Shown piece after piece: positions 33,124 through 41,687 of a DNA stretch of 64,000 nucleotides. The stretch spans positions 65,148 to 129,147 of the forward strand of contig CAYVRT010000005.1 of the NCBI GenBank assembly GCA_964453115.1. The letters are read 5' to 3'. The position numbers and the translations under genes were made by a program. How positions within the stretch are numbered: the stretch's first letter is position 1; each line of letters starts with the position of its first letter. The DNA comes from JAIWNK01 sp964453115. GTDB lineage: Bacteria; Chloroflexota; Anaerolineae; Anaerolineales; Anaerolineaceae. The notes beneath the pieces are model-generated. The model was not told the DNA's origin, searched no databases, and saw nothing but the letters and a program-made list of their open reading frames with translations.

Positions 33124-33152
33124 ATCATACCCGCCTTTGAAAGCAGAGTCAA
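33124..33152 (-). promoter_or_regulatory. Promoter of the YvcK-like gene
   Basis: TTGACT (33147-33152), a 17-base spacer and TATGAT (33124-33129) on the minus strand. The ATG is at 33115, so the transcript is predicted to be leaderless or nearly so. Confidence 0.75.
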
Positions 33153-33168
33153 TCATTCCGCCAATCCG

Positions 33169-33177
33169 TGCTATAAT
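33169..33177 (+). promoter_or_regulatory. Extended -10 promoter of the ROK kinase gene
   Basis: TGC-TATAAT followed by C, 34 bases before the ATG at 33211. There is no good -35. Confidence 0.6.
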
Positions 33178-33210
33178 CAGCAAAATTCTATCTTCCTTAA
33201 GAGAAGCCGC

Positions 33211-34158
33211 ATGAACGCTTATTACCTTGCTTGTGACGTTGGCGGGACACAACTCCGCGCAGCCCTCTATTCGCCAAACACGGCCCAGGCCGTGCAACAA
33301 AAACGCATCCCCACCGTTGGCAAGGAAAGCGCGACCGAGCGTCTGATGATGTTAATCGCCGATATTTGGCCGGCTGAAGGTCAGGTGTTGGCAATTGGCA
33401 TTGGCGTGCCAGGCCTGGCCGACCCCGAAACCGGCATTCTCTACAAGGCACCCAATATCCCCGGCTGGGAAAACCTGCCCTTGCGCCAGCAATTGGAAGA
33501 GCGCTTTGGTGTGCCGGTTGTGCTGGGCAACGATGCGAATGTAGCCCTGCTTGGTGAATGGCGTTATGGCGCCGGGCGCGGGCATCATAACCTGCTCTAT
33601 TTTACCATCAGCACCGGCATTGGCGGCGCAGCCATCATTGAAGACCAGTTATTGCTTGGCGCACATGGTCTGGGTACCGAAATGGGCCACATCACCATCC
33701 TGCCCGATGGCCCGCTATGCGGCTGTGAACAGCGCGGCCACCTGGAATCGCTTTCCTCTGGCACAGGCATTGCACACTATGTCGCCGAGCAATTGGCCGC
33801 CGGCGCCTCCTCACGCTTGGCCGGGCAAACAGCCCCCAACACGCGCCAAATTGCCGAAGCAGCCCAACAAGGCGATGCGCTGGCACGCGCAGCGTTTGAA
33901 CGAGCCGGTTTCTACCTCGGCATTGGCCTTGCCAATTACCTGCACATCTTTAACCCTTCCATCGTCATCTTTGGCGGCGGCGTCTCGCAGACGGGCGATT
34001 TGCTCTTTGCCCCAATGCGCTTATCTCTCGAAAAACACCTTCTCTCGCCCCAATACCTGGCCAACCTGCAATTTGCTCAAGTGCAGCTTGGCGATGACGC
34101 CGGATTGGTGGGTGCCTTTGTGCTTGCACAACAACACACAGCCCGCCGCCGCGATTAA
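33211..34158 (+). CDS. ROK-family sugar kinase (glucokinase-like)
   Basis: A 315-residue ROK protein without a DNA-binding domain, hence a kinase rather than a repressor. It has the ATP-binding start CDVGGTQLRAALY, the substrate and catalytic stretch LGNDANVALLGEW, and STGIGGAAI. The zinc site has the family His in EMGH, but the usual CxCGxxGCxE reads CGCEQRGHLE, with His in place of the third Cys. His can still bind zinc. Glucose is the commonest ROK substrate and would fit the glycolytic neighbours, but other hexoses are possible. Confidence 0.9.
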   Translation: MNAYYLACDVGGTQLRAALYSPNTAQAVQQKRIPTVGKESATERLMMLIADIWPAEGQVLAIGIGVPGLADPETGILYKAPNIPGWENLPLRQQLEERFGVPVVLGNDANVALLGEWRYGAGRGHHNLLYFTISTGIGGAAIIEDQLLLGAHGLGTEMGHITILPDGPLCGCEQRGHLESLSSGTGIAHYVAEQLAAGASSRLAGQTAPNTRQIAEAAQQGDALARAAFERAGFYLGIGLANYLHIFNPSIVIFGGGVSQTGDLLFAPMRLSLEKHLLSPQYLANLQFAQVQLGDDAGLVGAFVLAQQHTARRRD

Positions 34159-34214
34159 GCCAAAAGTAAAGCCAGAAACCCGACATCCGGCAATATCCGG
34201 GCCAGCCCATGGCC

Positions 34215-34223
34215 TGCTATAAT
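34215..34223 (+). promoter_or_regulatory. Extended -10 promoter of the aminotransferase gene
   Basis: TGC-TATAAT followed by C, giving a leader of about 100 bases before the ATG at 34332. Confidence 0.6.
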
Positions 34224-34243
34224 CGTACCATCGTTCCGTTCCC

Positions 34244-34283
34244 GCTGCTCTGTGCGCTGGAACCTTCAGCAGCGTGCTTTTTT
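34244..34283 (+). terminator. Possible attenuator in the aminotransferase leader
   Basis: GCTGCT (34244-34249) and AGCAGC (34268-34273) can pair, and GTGC plus six T's follows. It sits inside the leader, 48 bases before the ATG. The stem is short with a large loop, so this is tentative. Confidence 0.35.
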
Positions 34284-34331
34284 GTCCCCAGAAAAGCATG
34301 TCTGTATTTCTCACTTTAAGGAGTATCCCCA

Positions 34332-35651
34332 ATGCAACCCCTCAAGTTACCAGGGCCAAAGGCCAGTGAGCTCATCGAGCGCGACGCCAAAGTCGTTTCC
34401 ATTTCTTACCCGCGCGGCTATCCATTCGTTATGGATCGCGGACAGGGATGCCGCGTGTGGGATGTGGATGGAAATCGTTTCCTCGATTTCGCCGCCGGCA
34501 TCGCCGTCAACTCAACCGGTCATGCCCACCCGAAAGTCGTGAAAGCCATTCAGGAACAGGCCGAAAAATTCATCCATATCTCCTCCGATTTCTACCACAC
34601 CAAATGGATTGAACTCTCCGAAGCGCTGAACCGCATTGCGCCATTCCAGGAAGATGCCATCAGCTTCGTCACCAACTCGGGCACCGAAGCGGTTGAAACA
34701 GCCATCAAACTGGCGCGCTACACCACCCGGCGCAGTCAATTCATCGGCTTCCTGGGCGGCTTTCACGGGCGCACGATTGGCTCCGTCACCTTCACTGCCA
34801 GCAAGGCCAGCTACCATCGCGGCTTTGGCCCGCTGATGAATGGGGTCGTCCATGCCCCCTTCCCCGATGCCTATCACCCCATCCTGGCCTCGCGCCCCGG
34901 TGAAGAATATGGCGAAACAGTCGTGCGCTACATAGAAGAAGAAATTCTGGGCCGCATCCTGCCCGCTGATGAAGTTGCTGGCATTCTGGTTGAACCGATT
35001 CAGGGCGAAGGCGGCTACATCGTCCCGGCGGCCGGTTTCTTCCCCGCCCTGCGCCGCCTGTGCGACAAGCACGGCATTTTGCTGATTGCCGATGAAGTGC
35101 AGGCCGGCATGGGCCGCACCGGCAAATGGTGGTCTATTCAGAATTTTGGCGTTGAGCCAGACATGTTCTGCTCCGCCAAGGGGATTGCCTCCGGCGTGCC
35201 GCTCGGCGCACTGATTGCCCGCAAAAGCCTCTTCACCTGGCCGCGCGGTGCGCATGGCAACACCTATGGCGGCAACCCTCTCGCCTGTGCCGCAGCCCTG
35301 GCAACCATTGAACTGATCGAGAACGGTTACATGCAAAACGCAGCCCAGGTGGGCGCCTTTGCCTTGCAACGCCTGCAAGCAATGGCCGAACGCCACCCCA
35401 GCATTGGACAGGTGCGCGGCATTGGCCTGATGATTGGCGTCGAATTCGTCAGCGACCGCACAGCCCACACCCCGGCCCCGCAGCTGCGCGACCGTGTGGT
35501 AGACCTGGCCTTTGAGCGTGGCCTGCTGACACTTGGTTGCAGCAAGAGCGTCATCCGCATCTCGCCGCCGCTCTGCATCACACAGGAAGAAATCGAAGAA
35601 GGCCTCGCCATCCTGGAAGAAGCCATCTCCCTCGCCGAAGCCGGAGCATAG
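34332..35651 (+). CDS. Class III PLP aminotransferase (4-aminobutyrate/acetylornithine type)
   Basis: A 439-residue class III aminotransferase. Landmarks are GRGYP-like SYPRGYPFVMDRGQG, FHGRTIGS, ILVEPIQGEGGY, IADEVQAGMGRTG and the PLP-binding lysine K283 in CSAKGIASG. Length and motifs fit the GabT group better than the shorter ArgD group, but the amino donor cannot be read. A TAAGGAG site precedes the ATG. The histidine kinase begins 6 bases after its stop. Confidence 0.92.
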   Translation: MQPLKLPGPKASELIERDAKVVSISYPRGYPFVMDRGQGCRVWDVDGNRFLDFAAGIAVNSTGHAHPKVVKAIQEQAEKFIHISSDFYHTKWIELSEALNRIAPFQEDAISFVTNSGTEAVETAIKLARYTTRRSQFIGFLGGFHGRTIGSVTFTASKASYHRGFGPLMNGVVHAPFPDAYHPILASRPGEEYGETVVRYIEEEILGRILPADEVAGILVEPIQGEGGYIVPAAGFFPALRRLCDKHGILLIADEVQAGMGRTGKWWSIQNFGVEPDMFCSAKGIASGVPLGALIARKSLFTWPRGAHGNTYGGNPLACAAALATIELIENGYMQNAAQVGAFALQRLQAMAERHPSIGQVRGIGLMIGVEFVSDRTAHTPAPQLRDRVVDLAFERGLLTLGCSKSVIRISPPLCITQEEIEEGLAILEEAISLAEAGA

Positions 35652-35657
35652 TCGCTC

Positions 35658-37223
35658 ATGTTTCTACTGCCCGACCATCGCGTCCGTCAGCGCGATCTCA
35701 TGCTCGAAATTGTGCGCGCCCTGACGCAGGAACTCGACCTCGACACCCTGCTTGGGCGCATCCTGCACGTTTCAATTGATCTGCTCAACGGCCAGGCCGG
35801 GCTGATTGCACTCTACATTCCCGAAGTGAACGGTTGGCAGGTACGCGTTTCGCAAAGCCTGCCAACCGCCTTCCTGCGCTACATTGAAAAGCTGCTCACC
35901 AACATCCACATCGAGCAGCGCGGCGAAGCCGATCTGCCCGCCGTTCAGCGCGCCCTGCAGGAATTGACCAACCTCGCCAGTCAGGGCAGCCTGACCTCCA
36001 TTGGCCTGCCGCTTGCTGCCCGGCAACAGGTTGTGGGCGTCATCCTCATCTATAGCGACACCACCTACCGCTTTTCGCCTGATGAACAGGTGCTGCTGAG
36101 CAGTTTTGCCAATCAGGCCGCCATTGCCGTCCAAAACGCACAGCTCTATGCCCAGGTGCATCAACAAAAACAGCGCATGGATGCCCTGCTCGACACTGCT
36201 GCCGATGGCATCCTCATCCTCGGCCCCGATCAACGCGCCGAACGCAGCAACCCGGCCCTACAACACCTGCTTGGCCGGCCCGCCGAACAGATTGTTGGCT
36301 GCCTGCACGAGGAATTGATCCGTTTCACCCATGCTCCGCACAGCCTGACGCTCGAACAAGCAATTGCCAATGGCTGGCCCTTGAATGCGAACGCCACCTT
36401 ATATGTTGAAGGCGATTTAAAACGCTCTGCCGAACAATTGCCCCTACCAATTGCCATCACCTACGCCCCGTTACTTTCCACAGAGGGCGTCTTGCTAAAC
36501 ATCATCGCCACCTTGCGCGATATCACCCGCTTCCGACAGGCAGATGAAATGAAAAGCACCTTCATTTCCATCGTCAGCCACGAGCTAAAAACCCCGGTTG
36601 CACTAATCAAGGGCTATGTTAGCACCCTGCGCCGCGAAGATGCCGCCTGGGAGCGCTCAATTGTTAACGAAAGCCTGCAAGTAATTGAAGAAGAAGCCGA
36701 CCGTTTGAGTGGACTGATCGAAAACCTGCTCGATGCATCGCGGCTGCAAGCCGGCGGCCTCTCGCTCAAGCGCTCCGAGGTGTTTTTGCCAGCCACCGCA
36801 AGCCGAATTGCCGAACGATTCCAAACCCAAACCCAGCAGCACAGCCTGCGGGTCGAATTTCCGCCCGATTTTCCCATCATCCTGGCCGATGAACGCCGGC
36901 TGGAACAAGTGTTTGCCAACCTGATCTCAAATGCCATCAAATACGCACCGGGTGGTGAAATCTGCATCAGCGCTCAAGTACGCCCCGACCACGTCATCGT
37001 CTGCATCAGCGATGAGGGGCCCGGCATTGCCCCGCACGATGCGCCCTTCGTCTTCGATCGCTTTTACCGCGCCCCCGATATGGCACGTCACACCAAAGGC
37101 GCCGGCCTGGGCCTTTTCCTGACCCGTTCCATCCTCGAAGCGCATGGCGGACGGGTATGGATTGATCACCAAACCGGGCAGGGAGCGCGCATCTGTTTCT
37201 CACTACCTCGCCCCGAAAACTAG
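35658..37223 (+). CDS. GAF/PAS-domain sensor histidine kinase
   Basis: A 521-residue kinase without membrane helices: a GAF domain (about 15-165), a PAS domain (about 170-285), the HisKA dimerisation domain with phospho-accepting H308 (SIVSHELKTPVALIKGY) and a HATPase domain with NLISNAIKYAPGG, DEGPGIAP and GAGLGLFLTR. It is therefore a soluble, cytoplasmic sensor. No response regulator is adjacent, so it is an orphan. It may share a transcript with the aminotransferase upstream; the GAF ligand is unknown. Confidence 0.93.
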   Translation: MFLLPDHRVRQRDLMLEIVRALTQELDLDTLLGRILHVSIDLLNGQAGLIALYIPEVNGWQVRVSQSLPTAFLRYIEKLLTNIHIEQRGEADLPAVQRALQELTNLASQGSLTSIGLPLAARQQVVGVILIYSDTTYRFSPDEQVLLSSFANQAAIAVQNAQLYAQVHQQKQRMDALLDTAADGILILGPDQRAERSNPALQHLLGRPAEQIVGCLHEELIRFTHAPHSLTLEQAIANGWPLNANATLYVEGDLKRSAEQLPLPIAITYAPLLSTEGVLLNIIATLRDITRFRQADEMKSTFISIVSHELKTPVALIKGYVSTLRREDAAWERSIVNESLQVIEEEADRLSGLIENLLDASRLQAGGLSLKRSEVFLPATASRIAERFQTQTQQHSLRVEFPPDFPIILADERRLEQVFANLISNAIKYAPGGEICISAQVRPDHVIVCISDEGPGIAPHDAPFVFDRFYRAPDMARHTKGAGLGLFLTRSILEAHGGRVWIDHQTGQGARICFSLPRPEN

Positions 37224-37257
37224 CCCAACCGTCCATTTGCCGCTTCATTTCGGGTAG

Positions 37258-37266
37258 TGGTATAAT
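37258..37266 (+). promoter_or_regulatory. Extended -10 promoter of the CpXC-protein gene
   Basis: TGG-TATAAT followed by C, 38 bases before the ATG at 37305. Confidence 0.6.
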
Positions 37267-37304
37267 CAAGCCCATCTTGTAGAAAGCCCGAGGGAAAGAA
37301 CCCC

Positions 37305-38666
37305 ATGCCTCAAACCCGCACCTCTTGTCCACGCTGCCGCACCCCCATCCTGGCTGAAGTCGAGCAGCTGATTGATGTTTCCAACGACCCGCAAGCCAAG
37401 CAGCGCCTGCTCAGCGGTCAGCTCAACCTTGCCAATTGCCCATCCTGCGGCTATTCGGGCATGTTGAGCATGCCGCTCGTCTATCACGACCCCGAAAAAG
37501 AACTCTTACTAACCTACTTTCCATCCGAATTGGGGCTGCCAGTCAACGAACAAGAAAAACTGATTGGTCCACTCATCACACGCGTCCTCAACAACCTGCC
37601 ACCCGAAAAGCGCAAGGCCTACCTGCTTCGTCCACAGGCCATGCTGACCTTCCAAACCCTGATTGACCGGGTGTTGGAAGCCGATGGAATCACCCGTGAA
37701 ATGATCGAAGGCCAGCAGCAACGCCTCAACTTGCTGCGGCGGCTGCTCTCCACACCGGAAGCCGAAACACGCGCCGAAATTATTCAGCAGGAAGAAGCCC
37801 TGGTTGATGAAGAATTCTTTGCCCTGCTGGCCGGTTTGGCCCAGGCACAGCTTGCTGCCGGTGAAGAAAACACAGCCCGCGCCCTGGCCGGTTTGCAACA
37901 AGAATTGATTGCCCACACCAAAGTTGGGCAGCAGCTTCAGGCCCAGGCCAGCGAAGTCCAGGCAGCGGTGCGCTCGCTACAAGAAGCCAGCCAAAGCGGC
38001 CTGACGCGCGAAAAACTGCTCGACCTGATCATCGCTGCGCCGACCGAAACCCGCCTTTCCACACTGGTTGGCTATGCCCGCAACGGTTTGGATTACGAAT
38101 TCTTCCAGATTCTCACTGGACGGATTGAACAAGCCAGCGCCGAAGAAAAGCCCCGCCTGATTGAATTGCGCGGTAAACTGATTGAAATGACCCGGCAGAT
38201 TGACGAACAAATGAAAGAACGCTTTGAAGCCGCGGCAAAACTCGTCAACCAGATTGCCAGTTCGGGCGATTTGCAAGGCAGCCTGCGCCAGCACGCCGAA
38301 GAAATTGACGATTTTTTTGTCGAGGCGCTCAAGCAAGAATTGCAGGCTGCCCGCCAAAAAGGTGACCTGGAACGCAGCGCCCGACTGCAAACACTGGCCG
38401 ATGAGCTGCAAAAACTCTCTGCCCCTCCGCCAGAAATTGGCCTCATCCAACAACTCTTGCAAACTGCCGATGAAACCGAGCAACGCCGGCTGATGGAAGC
38501 CAACAACGAACTGATTACGTCCGAATTTCTGCAAATGTTCAACCAGCTAACCCAGCAAATGGAAAGCGAAGGCCAGAATCCGGAAGTTGTTGCCAAACTG
38601 AAAGACATTTACCGCGTTGCCATGCGCTACTCAATGGAACGACGCTTCAAGAGCGAAACGCATTGA
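37305..38666 (+). CDS. CpXC-domain protein with long coiled-coil region
   Basis: A 453-residue protein. The N-terminus is a CpXC-type zinc-binding domain with CPRC (8-11) and CPSC (45-48) and the typical NLANCPSCGYSGMLSMPLVYHD. The remaining 300 residues are acidic and predicted helical, with many EE, QQ and LQ heptad-like segments. The function of the family is unknown. Threonine synthase starts within its stop codon region, so expression is coupled. Confidence 0.75.
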   Translation: MPQTRTSCPRCRTPILAEVEQLIDVSNDPQAKQRLLSGQLNLANCPSCGYSGMLSMPLVYHDPEKELLLTYFPSELGLPVNEQEKLIGPLITRVLNNLPPEKRKAYLLRPQAMLTFQTLIDRVLEADGITREMIEGQQQRLNLLRRLLSTPEAETRAEIIQQEEALVDEEFFALLAGLAQAQLAAGEENTARALAGLQQELIAHTKVGQQLQAQASEVQAAVRSLQEASQSGLTREKLLDLIIAAPTETRLSTLVGYARNGLDYEFFQILTGRIEQASAEEKPRLIELRGKLIEMTRQIDEQMKERFEAAAKLVNQIASSGDLQGSLRQHAEEIDDFFVEALKQELQAARQKGDLERSARLQTLADELQKLSAPPPEIGLIQQLLQTADETEQRRLMEANNELITSEFLQMFNQLTQQMESEGQNPEVVAKLKDIYRVAMRYSMERRFKSETH

Positions 38667-39910
38667 TTCCACCCGCCCTGCTCGGCTATCGCTGCTCCAT
38701 TTGCCAGGCTGAATATAGTCCAGGTCCGTCATACTATACTTGCCCCAAAGATGGCGGCAACCTGGATGTGCAGCTTGACCTACCCGCCCTCCGCCGTGCC
38801 TATCAACCAGAGGATATTCTCTCGCGCCCGCAACCCTCGCTCTGGCGCTATCAACCGCTCCTGCCGCTCAACGAGCCGGAAGAAGGCGGCACGCCATTGC
38901 ACAACGTTGGCTGGACGCCCCTCTATCAGCCAGCGCGCCTTGCCGCTGCGCTGGGGTTGCGCGAGCTTTGGATTAAGGACGAGAGCCGAAACCCAACGGC
39001 CTCTTTCAAAGATCGTGCCAGTGCCATTGTCGTTGCCCGCGCCCGTCAGCTTGGGGCGCGGGTTGTTGTCACCGCATCCACTGGCAATGCCGGCGCTGCC
39101 CTGGCCGGCATGGCCGCTGCCATTGGACAGCGCGCCGTCATCCTGGCACCGCGCAGCGCCCCGCCCGCAAAAATCGCTCAATTGCTGATTTATGGCGCCC
39201 AGGTCATCCTGGTTGAGGGTAGTTACGACCAGGCCTTCGACCTTGCCATCCAATCGGCACAAGAATTCGGCTGGTACTGCCGCAACACAGGCTACAACCC
39301 CTTCACCACCGAAGGCAAGAAAACCGCCGCTTTTGAAGTCTGGCAACAGTTGCTCCACGAAGAGCTTGGCGAACGTCCGCTAAACATTTTTGTCTCGGTT
39401 GGCGATGGCAACATCATTTCTGGTCTGCACAAAGGCTTCAAAGACCTGCACGAGTTGGGGTGGCTGGAGGCCATGCCACGCCTGTTCGGCGTCCAGGCCA
39501 GCGGCTCGGCTGCTGTTGCGGCTGCTTTTGCCAGCGATAGCGAAACCATTCACCCCGTCCAAGCGCAGACGATTGCCGATAGCATCTCGGTTGATTTACC
39601 GCGTGATGGCCTGCGGGCGGTGCGCGCCATGCGCCAGACCAATGGACACTGCCTGACCGTCAGCGATGCCGAAATTTTGACCGCGATTGCCGATTTGGGC
39701 CGAGCTGGCATCTTTGCTGAACCCGCCGCCGCCGCCGCCTATGCCGGACTAAAGTCAGCCTTGCAGCAAGGGCGCATTGCCAGCGATGACCCCGTCCTGG
39801 TATTCAACACCGGCAGCGGGCTCAAGGATGTGCGCGCCGCTCTACAAGCTGTGCCACAGGCGCCCATCATTGAGCCAAAGCTGAGCGCCCTGCAAGCAGC
39901 ACTCCATTAG
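38663..39910 (+). CDS. thrC: Threonine synthase
   Basis: A 415-residue PLP enzyme that turns O-phosphohomoserine into threonine. A short zinc-ribbon-like lead (C11, C14, C27) is followed by GWTPLYQP, the PLP lysine K116 in NPTASFKDRAS, ASTGNAGAAL for phosphate binding, and SVGDGNIISG. The start appears to be a TTG overlapping the upstream TGA (TTGA at 38663-38666). No ATG lies near, and the zinc-ribbon-like lead would be lost from a later start. Pathway neighbours are not in the window. Confidence 0.88.
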   Translation: MIPPALLGYRCSICQAEYSPGPSYYTCPKDGGNLDVQLDLPALRRAYQPEDILSRPQPSLWRYQPLLPLNEPEEGGTPLHNVGWTPLYQPARLAAALGLRELWIKDESRNPTASFKDRASAIVVARARQLGARVVVTASTGNAGAALAGMAAAIGQRAVILAPRSAPPAKIAQLLIYGAQVILVEGSYDQAFDLAIQSAQEFGWYCRNTGYNPFTTEGKKTAAFEVWQQLLHEELGERPLNIFVSVGDGNIISGLHKGFKDLHELGWLEAMPRLFGVQASGSAAVAAAFASDSETIHPVQAQTIADSISVDLPRDGLRAVRAMRQTNGHCLTVSDAEILTAIADLGRAGIFAEPAAAAAYAGLKSALQQGRIASDDPVLVFNTGSGLKDVRAALQAVPQAPIIEPKLSALQAALH

Positions 39911-40500
39911 TCGGCAGCAAATGCCTGGGCCAACTCGCTGCCCCAGGCACGAATGCACGCCCAATTGCGAAAATCGCCCGGCGCAGCCTGCACCACCGCC
40001 AGGATAAACCCTGCCTGCCACCAAGCCAGGCGATACATTTCCAGCTTGCCACCAAAGAACGCCACACTCAACGGCTGCACGGGTGCAACGGCGCGCAGCA
40101 TGGGCCGCAGGTAATGGCCCAGAGAAGTGAAGCGTTCCTTCAGGCTCAGCCGCCCCGGCTGTTTTGGCGCAGCCACCAACTGCTCATCGAGCTTGAGCGG
40201 AATAACCGGCAAAGCCGGCCCTTGCGGCTGAACAAGACGCATGGCACAGGCAAACAAGGCCAATTTCCGCCCAACAAGCGCAGTTCGATTCTGGCGCAAA
40301 AAGCGCCGCGCCGCCCGGTGCCAGCCAAAAATCATTGGCCCGCCCACCACCACAGCCTCATACTCCATCACCCCCTCAACTTCATGCAGCGGACAAAGCG
40401 TCACCTCATGCCCGGCCTGACGCAGCTGACCGGCAAGCTCTGCTGCCACCTCGGCTGTTGAGCCACACTGTGTGGCATATGTAACCAAAACGCGGCTCAC
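39907..40500 (-). CDS. Flavodoxin-like protein (HemG-type flavodoxin domain)
   Basis: A 197-residue protein with an N-terminal flavodoxin fold. The FMN phosphate loop is TYATQCGSTAEV (7-18), followed by VVVGGPMIFGWHRAARRFLR and KLALFACAMRL. The arrangement resembles flavodoxin-domain proteins annotated as menaquinone-dependent protoporphyrinogen oxidase (HemG), but the sequence alone does not prove that activity. It follows the CoA-binding gene by 2 bases and overlaps thrC tail to tail by 4 bases. Confidence 0.75.
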   Translation of the reverse strand: MSRVLVTYATQCGSTAEVAAELAGQLRQAGHEVTLCPLHEVEGVMEYEAVVVGGPMIFGWHRAARRFLRQNRTALVGRKLALFACAMRLVQPQGPALPVIPLKLDEQLVAAPKQPGRLSLKERFTSLGHYLRPMLRAVAPVQPLSVAFFGGKLEMYRLAWWQAGFILAVVQAAPGDFRNWACIRAWGSELAQAFAAD

Positions 40501-40502
40501 GG

Positions 40503-40943
40503 CTAATATTGCCCAAACAGACGGGCAAAGAAGCGGTGTACAGCATGAATGGACTTTACTTCACCCGCGTACATCAAAATACACTTGCCCTCAACCGGCT
40601 TCACGCCCACCTCGCGCGCCGCCTGCGCTGTTTCTGCGGAGCTTGCGCCCTGTTGCAGCCAAATCTTGCGGATTCCTGCTGCGGCTGCCTCGCGCAGCAC
40701 AAGTGCTGCGTTGGCAGGCGGCAAGCAAATCACAACCCCATCCACCTGACCAGCCAGTTCCGCCACCGAAGCATAGCAGCGCTCCCCAGCAATCGTATCC
40801 ATAGCCGGGTTAACGCCAAAGACCTCAAACCCGCGTTGCTTCAGCTCAGTATAAATAGCCGTGCCAAATTTCTGTGGCGAACGCGAAACCCCTACAACGG
40901 CCAATCGTTTGGCTTCCAGAAAACTGCGCACAATTGTATCCAT
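40503..40943 (-). CDS. CoA-binding (YccU-like) protein
   Basis: A 146-residue single-domain protein with a Rossmann CoA-binding fold: LAVVGVSRSPQKFGTAIY, FEVFGVNPAMDTIAGERCY, GVVICLPPANAALVLREA and KIWLQQGASS. It corresponds to the YccU family, which resembles the CoA-binding part of succinyl-CoA synthetase. Function is not established. A TATAAT lies about 40 bases upstream on the minus strand. The flavodoxin gene follows directly. Confidence 0.88.
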   Translation of the reverse strand: MDTIVRSFLEAKRLAVVGVSRSPQKFGTAIYTELKQRGFEVFGVNPAMDTIAGERCYASVAELAGQVDGVVICLPPANAALVLREAAAAGIRKIWLQQGASSAETAQAAREVGVKPVEGKCILMYAGEVKSIHAVHRFFARLFGQY

Positions 40944-41023
40944 CGCCTGCTTCCTTTTTCAATGCAAAATCACACACCCCCTAATTATAATCGCACGGCG
41001 CAGATGTTGAGATTGCAACCGGT

Positions 41024-41659
41024 TTACAACTCAGCATCCTCACGCAGCCAGCCGCGCCGACGCGCCACCGCCACCGCCTGCGTGCGGTTTTCCATCCCCA
41101 GTTTCGATAAAATGCTGCCAACATGGGATTTAACTGTTTGCTCGCTAATCACCAGCGCATCAGCAATTTCGCGATTGGTGCGTCCGCGCGCCATCCATTC
41201 CAGCACCTCTTGCTCACGCGCCGAAAGGGCCTCGTCTGCATCCGCATCTTGCAGGGCATGGGCTGTTTGCGGGTCAAGGTAGGGCTCGCCGCGCCCGGCT
41301 GCGCGCACCGCCGCAAGCAACACTTCCGGCTGCGCATCCTTGCGCACATACCCAATGGCTCCGGCCCGCCGGGCAGCCTGGGCGCGCGCCGCATCCGCAT
41401 AGGCCGTTAGCACCACCACCTGCGGCGGGTTGGGCAAGGAACGCAGACAGCGGGTTGCTTCCAAACCATCCATTCCCCCCGGCAGCAGCAAATCCATCAA
41501 CACCACATCCGCCTGCCAGGCAGCCAGGCGGCCCAGCGCTTCTTCCGCGCTGGCCGCCTCGCCCACCACCTCAATATCAGCAAATGCCTCAAAATAGGCG
41601 CTCATTCCGCGCCGCACCACGGCATGATCATCCACCAGAGCTAATCGCACCACATTCAT
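41024..41659 (-). CDS. NarL/LuxR-type response regulator
   Basis: A 211-residue response regulator: receiver domain with D10/D11 and phospho-acceptor D56 (VVLMDLLLPGG), Lys in YVRKD, then a LuxR-type helix-turn-helix (LSAREQEVLEWMARGRTNRE, TVKSHVGSILSKLGM). It is the partner of the histidine kinase whose gene ends 28 bases upstream. The ATG at 41659 has GGAG almost touching it; a GTG two codons later has a better spacing of 7, so the real start may be 41653. Confidence 0.92.
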   Translation of the reverse strand: MNVVRLALVDDHAVVRRGMSAYFEAFADIEVVGEAASAEEALGRLAAWQADVVLMDLLLPGGMDGLEATRCLRSLPNPPQVVVLTAYADAARAQAARRAGAIGYVRKDAQPEVLLAAVRAAGRGEPYLDPQTAHALQDADADEALSAREQEVLEWMARGRTNREIADALVISEQTVKSHVGSILSKLGMENRTQAVAVARRRGWLREDAEL

Positions 41660-41671
41660 GCTCCAATTATC

Positions 41672-41687
41672 GCACAAAATTCTGTGC
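41672..41687. repeat. Short palindrome between kinase and response-regulator genes
   Basis: GCACA-AAATTC-TGTGC, 5-base inverted arms directly after the kinase stop. It may be a small intercistronic hairpin or a half-recognised binding site; the evidence is thin. Confidence 0.25.

Noticed and set aside
34512..35468. 318-codon open frame antisense to the aminotransferase gene
   Set aside because: Complete overlap with a clearly identified PLP enzyme and no protein-like motifs.
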